Assembly (NCBI GenBank): GCA_913053915.1
Contig: CAJXGP010000064.1
Location: forward strand, 1-8,265
Direction of reading: 5' to 3'
Length of the DNA stretch: 8,265 bases
Origin: an uncultured Ignavibacteriales bacterium
GTDB lineage: Bacteria; Bacteroidota; Ignavibacteria; Ignavibacteriales; Ignavibacteriaceae
The position numbers and the translations under genes were made by a program. Position 1 is the stretch's first letter, and every line of letters starts with the position of its first letter. Below the pieces are notes generated by a model that worked only from the letters and a program-made list of their open reading frames with translations, was not told where the DNA came from and did no database searches. Below, piece after piece: positions 5,798 to 8,265 of this stretch.

Positions 5798-7435
5798 TTA
5801 TCTTCTCCAACCTTGCACAATCGGATATCTTCTTCCGTAACCGAACGCCTTTGATGATACTCTTAAAGCAGGGGCGGCTTGTTTTCTTTTAAATTCATTG
5901 ATATCAACTAATCTCAATACTTCTTTGACGATTTCCGGATCACCGATGACCTTTACTATTTCATAAAATTCTTTATTTTCTTCAAGATACATTTTTAATA
6001 TTTTGTCCAATACCGGGTATGGAGGAAGAGAATCTTCATCTTTTTGACCAAATTTTAATTCGGCAGAAGGAGCTTTCTTAATTATCTCATCCGGAATAAT
6101 TCTTTTTTTTCGATTAATATAATTTGCAATTCTATAAACATCAGTCTTATAAACGTCGGCAATTACTGCCAGCCCGCCGCACATATCGCCGTAAAGCGTT
6201 GCATATCCGACTGCCATCTCGGATTTATTTCCTGTTGTTAATAACAAATAATTAAATTTGTTGGATATAGCCATTAAATATAGACCACGAGTTCTCGCCT
6301 GAATATTTTCTTCCGTAATGTTTAACGGTTTATTTTTGAAATCAGGTTTTAAAATTTCATTAATTTTATCAACTATAGGTTGAATAGAAACAATTTTTGA
6401 TGAGATGCCTAAATTTTCAATAAGTTTCTCAGAATCGATTATACTTCCTTCGCTTGAGTATTCGGATGGCATTAAGACAACATGAATATTTTCTTTTCCC
6501 ATAGCCTGCGTTGCAATATAAGTAACCAATGCTGAATCAATTCCTCCGCTTAATCCTAACAAAACTTTCTTGAATCCGAGTTTGGAACAATATTCTTTCA
6601 CTCCAAATATTAGGGAATTGAGTACTTCTTCTTCAAAAGAGCGCTCGGTATTCTTGATTGTTGAATACTTCTTTTTTGTATCAAAAATAATATAATCTTC
6701 CTCGTATGTTTTACCAAGCATAACCAGGTTTCCATTATTATCCATGCACATGCTCGCACCGTCGAATATTAAATCAGTTTGAGCACCTACACAACAATCA
6801 TAAGCCAGTGGAAGATGTTCTTCTCTAGTTAATACCGAAAGCATTTTCCTTCTGTTTTCCCGCTTACCGTAAGAATAGGGACTGGCGGAAATGTTTATCA
6901 ACAACGTTGTCCCTTTTTCGATTAATTCCTTAACCGGATCTCTGCTATATCTCCTTCGATACCAGTAACCGGCATCGTTCCAAATATCCTCACAAATTGA
7001 AATACCTAACATTTCGCCTTTAAATTCATGTACAAACACCTCTTTTGCAGGATCAAAATAACGCATTTCATCAAATACATCATAGTTAGGAATCAAAGAC
7101 TTGTGTTGTACAAATTGTATTTTTTTATTATAACAAAGGACAGCGGAATTATGAACATCCGTACCGATTTTATCGTTGTCATCGGTAATAGTTCCGAATA
7201 ATAAACCGACATCACCGGTAATTGAGGCAATTTCTAAAACTGTTTTTGTAACTTGGTTACGAAACTCTTGCTTCTCTACCAAATCCAACGGAGGGTAACC
7301 AATTAGGGCAAGTTCAGGAAAAATTACCAGATCAACATCATCCTTAATTGCCCTTCGATATCCTTCAATAATTTTTTTCTTATTATTTTGAATATCCCCT
7401 ATTACTGTATTTATCTGATAAAGCGCTATTCTCAT
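5798..7435 (-). CDS. nadE: glutamine-dependent NAD+ synthetase
   Basis: Cytoplasmic enzyme for the last step of NAD+ biosynthesis: nicotinate adenine dinucleotide plus ATP and glutamine-derived ammonia gives NAD+, AMP and PPi. It has 545 residues in two domains. The N-terminal nitrilase-type glutaminase, about 1-255, shows the Glu-Lys-Cys triad: E41 in FPELALIGYPP, K112 in HKSLIPNYDVFDE and C148 in GISICEDIW. The C-terminal ATP-pyrophosphatase domain, about 268-545, shows the SGGIDSA loop (296-302), TTGNKSEMAVGYATLYGDM (400-418) and the closing SSKAFGYGRRYPIVQGW. Length and motifs match bacterial two-domain NadE, so it does not depend on a separate glutaminase or free ammonia. The start is the ATG at 7435; it has no Shine-Dalgarno and an A/T-rich leader. 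It is the first gene of a likely nadE-dsbD unit, transcribed divergently from the gene at 7609. No anomaly was seen. Confidence 0.96.
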   Translation of the reverse strand: MRIALYQINTVIGDIQNNKKKIIEGYRRAIKDDVDLVIFPELALIGYPPLDLVEKQEFRNQVTKTVLEIASITGDVGLLFGTITDDNDKIGTDVHNSAVLCYNKKIQFVQHKSLIPNYDVFDEMRYFDPAKEVFVHEFKGEMLGISICEDIWNDAGYWYRRRYSRDPVKELIEKGTTLLINISASPYSYGKRENRRKMLSVLTREEHLPLAYDCCVGAQTDLIFDGASMCMDNNGNLVMLGKTYEEDYIIFDTKKKYSTIKNTERSFEEEVLNSLIFGVKEYCSKLGFKKVLLGLSGGIDSALVTYIATQAMGKENIHVVLMPSEYSSEGSIIDSEKLIENLGISSKIVSIQPIVDKINEILKPDFKNKPLNITEENIQARTRGLYLMAISNKFNYLLLTTGNKSEMAVGYATLYGDMCGGLAVIADVYKTDVYRIANYINRKKRIIPDEIIKKAPSAELKFGQKDEDSLPPYPVLDKILKMYLEENKEFYEIVKVIGDPEIVKEVLRLVDINEFKRKQAAPALRVSSKAFGYGRRYPIVQGWRR

Positions 7436-7458
7436 AAGTAATAAAAATTTTAAGATTT

Positions 7459-7487
7459 AATTTATAAAACTAAATGTGCTTTAACAA
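7459..7487 (-). promoter_or_regulatory. candidate nadE promoter
   Basis: On the minus strand TTGTTA (7487-7482) and TAAATT (7464-7459) are separated by 17 bases, each matching four of six sigma-70 consensus positions; an overlapping TATAAA at 7466-7461 would give a 15-base spacing. It lies about 24-50 bases before the nadE start. In such AT-rich sequence matches of this quality occur by chance. Confidence 0.25.
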
Positions 7488-7573
7488 TGTGTTGTGAAAG
7501 CAATCAACCATTTATTATTAAGCTGAAATTTAAATTAAAAACTTTTGTTCGATTTTGTTTAATTTTATGTATC

Positions 7574-7585
7574 AACTTGCAAGTT
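7574..7585. promoter_or_regulatory. 12-bp perfect palindrome in the divergent intergenic region
   Basis: AACTTGCAAGTT is a perfect 12-base palindrome with no spacer, 24 bases before the TTG at 7609 and about 140 bases before the nadE start. A dyad so placed could be a repressor operator for the plus-strand genes. No regulator gene is in the window, and I cannot assign it to a known family. Confidence 0.3.
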
Positions 7586-7608
7586 ACAAACTATTTCCGG
7601 AGTAAATA

Positions 7609-7860
7609 TTGATTAAATATATATTCTTTATACCTTTTCTGCTATTTGCTAAAAATGTATATCACTCCAATAATAAAGAATTACTTGTAAATAGAATGGA
7701 AATAACCGTTAAAAATACCAATAGGGAATTTTCTTTTACAAATAAAAGATTTGGTCAGTATTATGGCTTAACAAATGCGTATTTTAATAATGGCTGGCAA
7801 GGTGGAGGCAAAAAAAAACCTAATGCAAATAATGTTTATGACTTTTTATCTATTAACTAA
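7609..7860 (+). CDS. unrecognised 83-residue protein, possibly exported
   Basis: I do not recognise the family. The start is a TTG at 7609 with GGAG at 7599-7602 six bases upstream; an internal ATG gives M31 but lacks such a site, so the TTG is preferred. The N-terminus (Lys3 then a hydrophobic run to about residue 14) resembles a short signal or anchor sequence, without a clear cleavage motif. The rest is basic and rich in Asn, Gly and aromatic residues, with GWQGGGKKK near residues 62-70. There are no cysteines. It ends 14 bases before the esterase gene at 7875, so the two are probably co-transcribed. It has nine consecutive A at 7810-7818; neither alternative frame beyond that run continues into a convincing longer protein, so I do not call it a frameshift. 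Whether it is a complete small protein or a truncated remnant is open. Confidence 0.55.
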   Translation: MIKYIFFIPFLLFAKNVYHSNNKELLVNRMEITVKNTNREFSFTNKRFGQYYGLTNAYFNNGWQGGGKKKPNANNVYDFLSIN

Positions 7861-7874
7861 TCTTTGGAGCTCTT

Positions 7875-8265
7875 ATGAAAAAATTATTACTATTTTTAAT
7901 TTTGTTTTATGCTGAACTGTTATTTCCGCAAGATACTCTTTTAATAAATGCCGAATATATCCCTCATACAGATACTACATTAGTTTACTACCCAAGTAAT
8001 TATAGTTCATCCGTTCAATATCCGCTCATTTTTATGTTGCACGGATTTGCCGGTAATTATGCACAATGGTCACATATAGTAAATTTACAACATTATGCGG
8101 ATAAATATAATTTCATTATAGTTTGCCCTGACGGGTTTTATGATTCATGGTATATGAACAGCCCGATAAACCCAAAAAGTCAATTTGAAACTTTTTTCTT
8201 TAAAAATCTTGTACCTGTTATTTTTCACCGGTACAGCATAGATTCAACTAATATTTTTATTACAG
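7875..8265 (+). CDS. exported esterase of the esterase D / feruloyl esterase type (partial, 3' end missing)
   Basis: The first 130 codons of an alpha/beta hydrolase gene, cut by the right edge. ATG 7875 follows GGAG (7866-7869) by five bases. Residues 1-18 form a signal peptide (Lys2-Lys3, then a Leu/Phe-rich core, ending near LFPQD), so the enzyme is probably exported. Residues 51-60 read LIFMLHGFAG, the strand and HG oxyanion-loop motif of the putative esterase family (Pfam PF00756 style). FIIVCPDGFYDSW (80-92) is the family's next conserved block. The visible end, NIFITG by extrapolation of the last base, is where the nucleophile elbow (usually GxSxGG) should begin; the catalytic Ser, Asp and His are therefore outside the window. 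The likely role is hydrolysis of an ester on a carbohydrate or small molecule, but the substrate cannot be told. Confidence 0.85.
   Translation, partial: MKKLLLFLILFYAELLFPQDTLLINAEYIPHTDTTLVYYPSNYSSSVQYPLIFMLHGFAGNYAQWSHIVNLQHYADKYNFIIVCPDGFYDSWYMNSPINPKSQFETFFFKNLVPVIFHRYSIDSTNIFIT

Noticed and set aside
5489..5854. Plus-strand open frame of 121 codons
   Set aside because: It is antisense to the 5' part of dsbD and the 3' end of nadE, both of which have clear conserved motifs; the translation has no protein-like domain.
7810..7818. Run of nine A as a possible frameshift joining the 83-residue protein to the esterase
   Set aside because: One alternative frame stops at once; the other runs on for about 30 codons but does not enter the esterase frame, and the esterase has its own GGAG, ATG and signal peptide.

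Overview
The window is AT-rich (roughly two thirds A+T by eye) and looks like the chromosome of an anaerobic or facultative member of the Bacteroidota/Chlorobiota/Ignavibacteriota group. I infer this from protein style: a KorA with fused gamma-alpha domains beside a separate KorB, a full-length DsbD, and a two-domain NAD+ synthetase of bacterial type. No rRNA, tRNA, CRISPR array, phage gene or intact insertion sequence is visible, so the lineage is an inference from protein resemblance only.

Layout, left to right. Positions 1-123 (minus strand) hold a possible open frame running off the left edge and containing two related perfect hairpins. Positions 124-493 are non-coding, with a 59-bp element bounded by inverted repeats, a second dyad, and a clear intrinsic terminator for the kor operon at 429-459. 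Positions 494-3506 (minus) carry korA then korB, the two subunits of 2-oxoglutarate (2-oxoacid):ferredoxin oxidoreductase, coupled by a 1-base gap with the korB ribosome binding site inside the last korA codons. Positions 3507-3936 are mostly non-coding, with one doubtful 31-codon frame. Positions 3937-7435 (minus) carry nadE (glutamine-dependent NAD+ synthetase) then dsbD (membrane thiol-disulfide reductant carrier), 34 bases apart and probably co-transcribed. Positions 7436-7608 are a divergent intergenic region with a 12-bp perfect palindrome. On the plus strand, 7609-7860 encodes an unrecognised 83-residue protein starting with TTG, followed 14 bases later by the N-terminal part of an exported esterase of the esterase D type that runs off the right edge.

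Functionally the minus-strand genes concern redox metabolism: KorAB links 2-oxoacid oxidation to ferredoxin (or runs in reverse in a reductive TCA route), NadE makes NAD+, and DsbD passes reducing power across the membrane. They form at least two transcription units and I see no evidence that they form one dedicated system.

The most unusual feature is inside korB. A 41-residue segment containing the conserved QNC(V)IFND motif is present twice in tandem, 45 residues apart, in perfect register but at only about 54% identity. The motif holds the cysteine that serves as the fourth ligand of the single [4Fe-4S] cluster in this family, so the protein has two candidate fourth ligands and is about 45 residues longer than usual. 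I do not see convincing evidence of a wholly new multi-gene system here.
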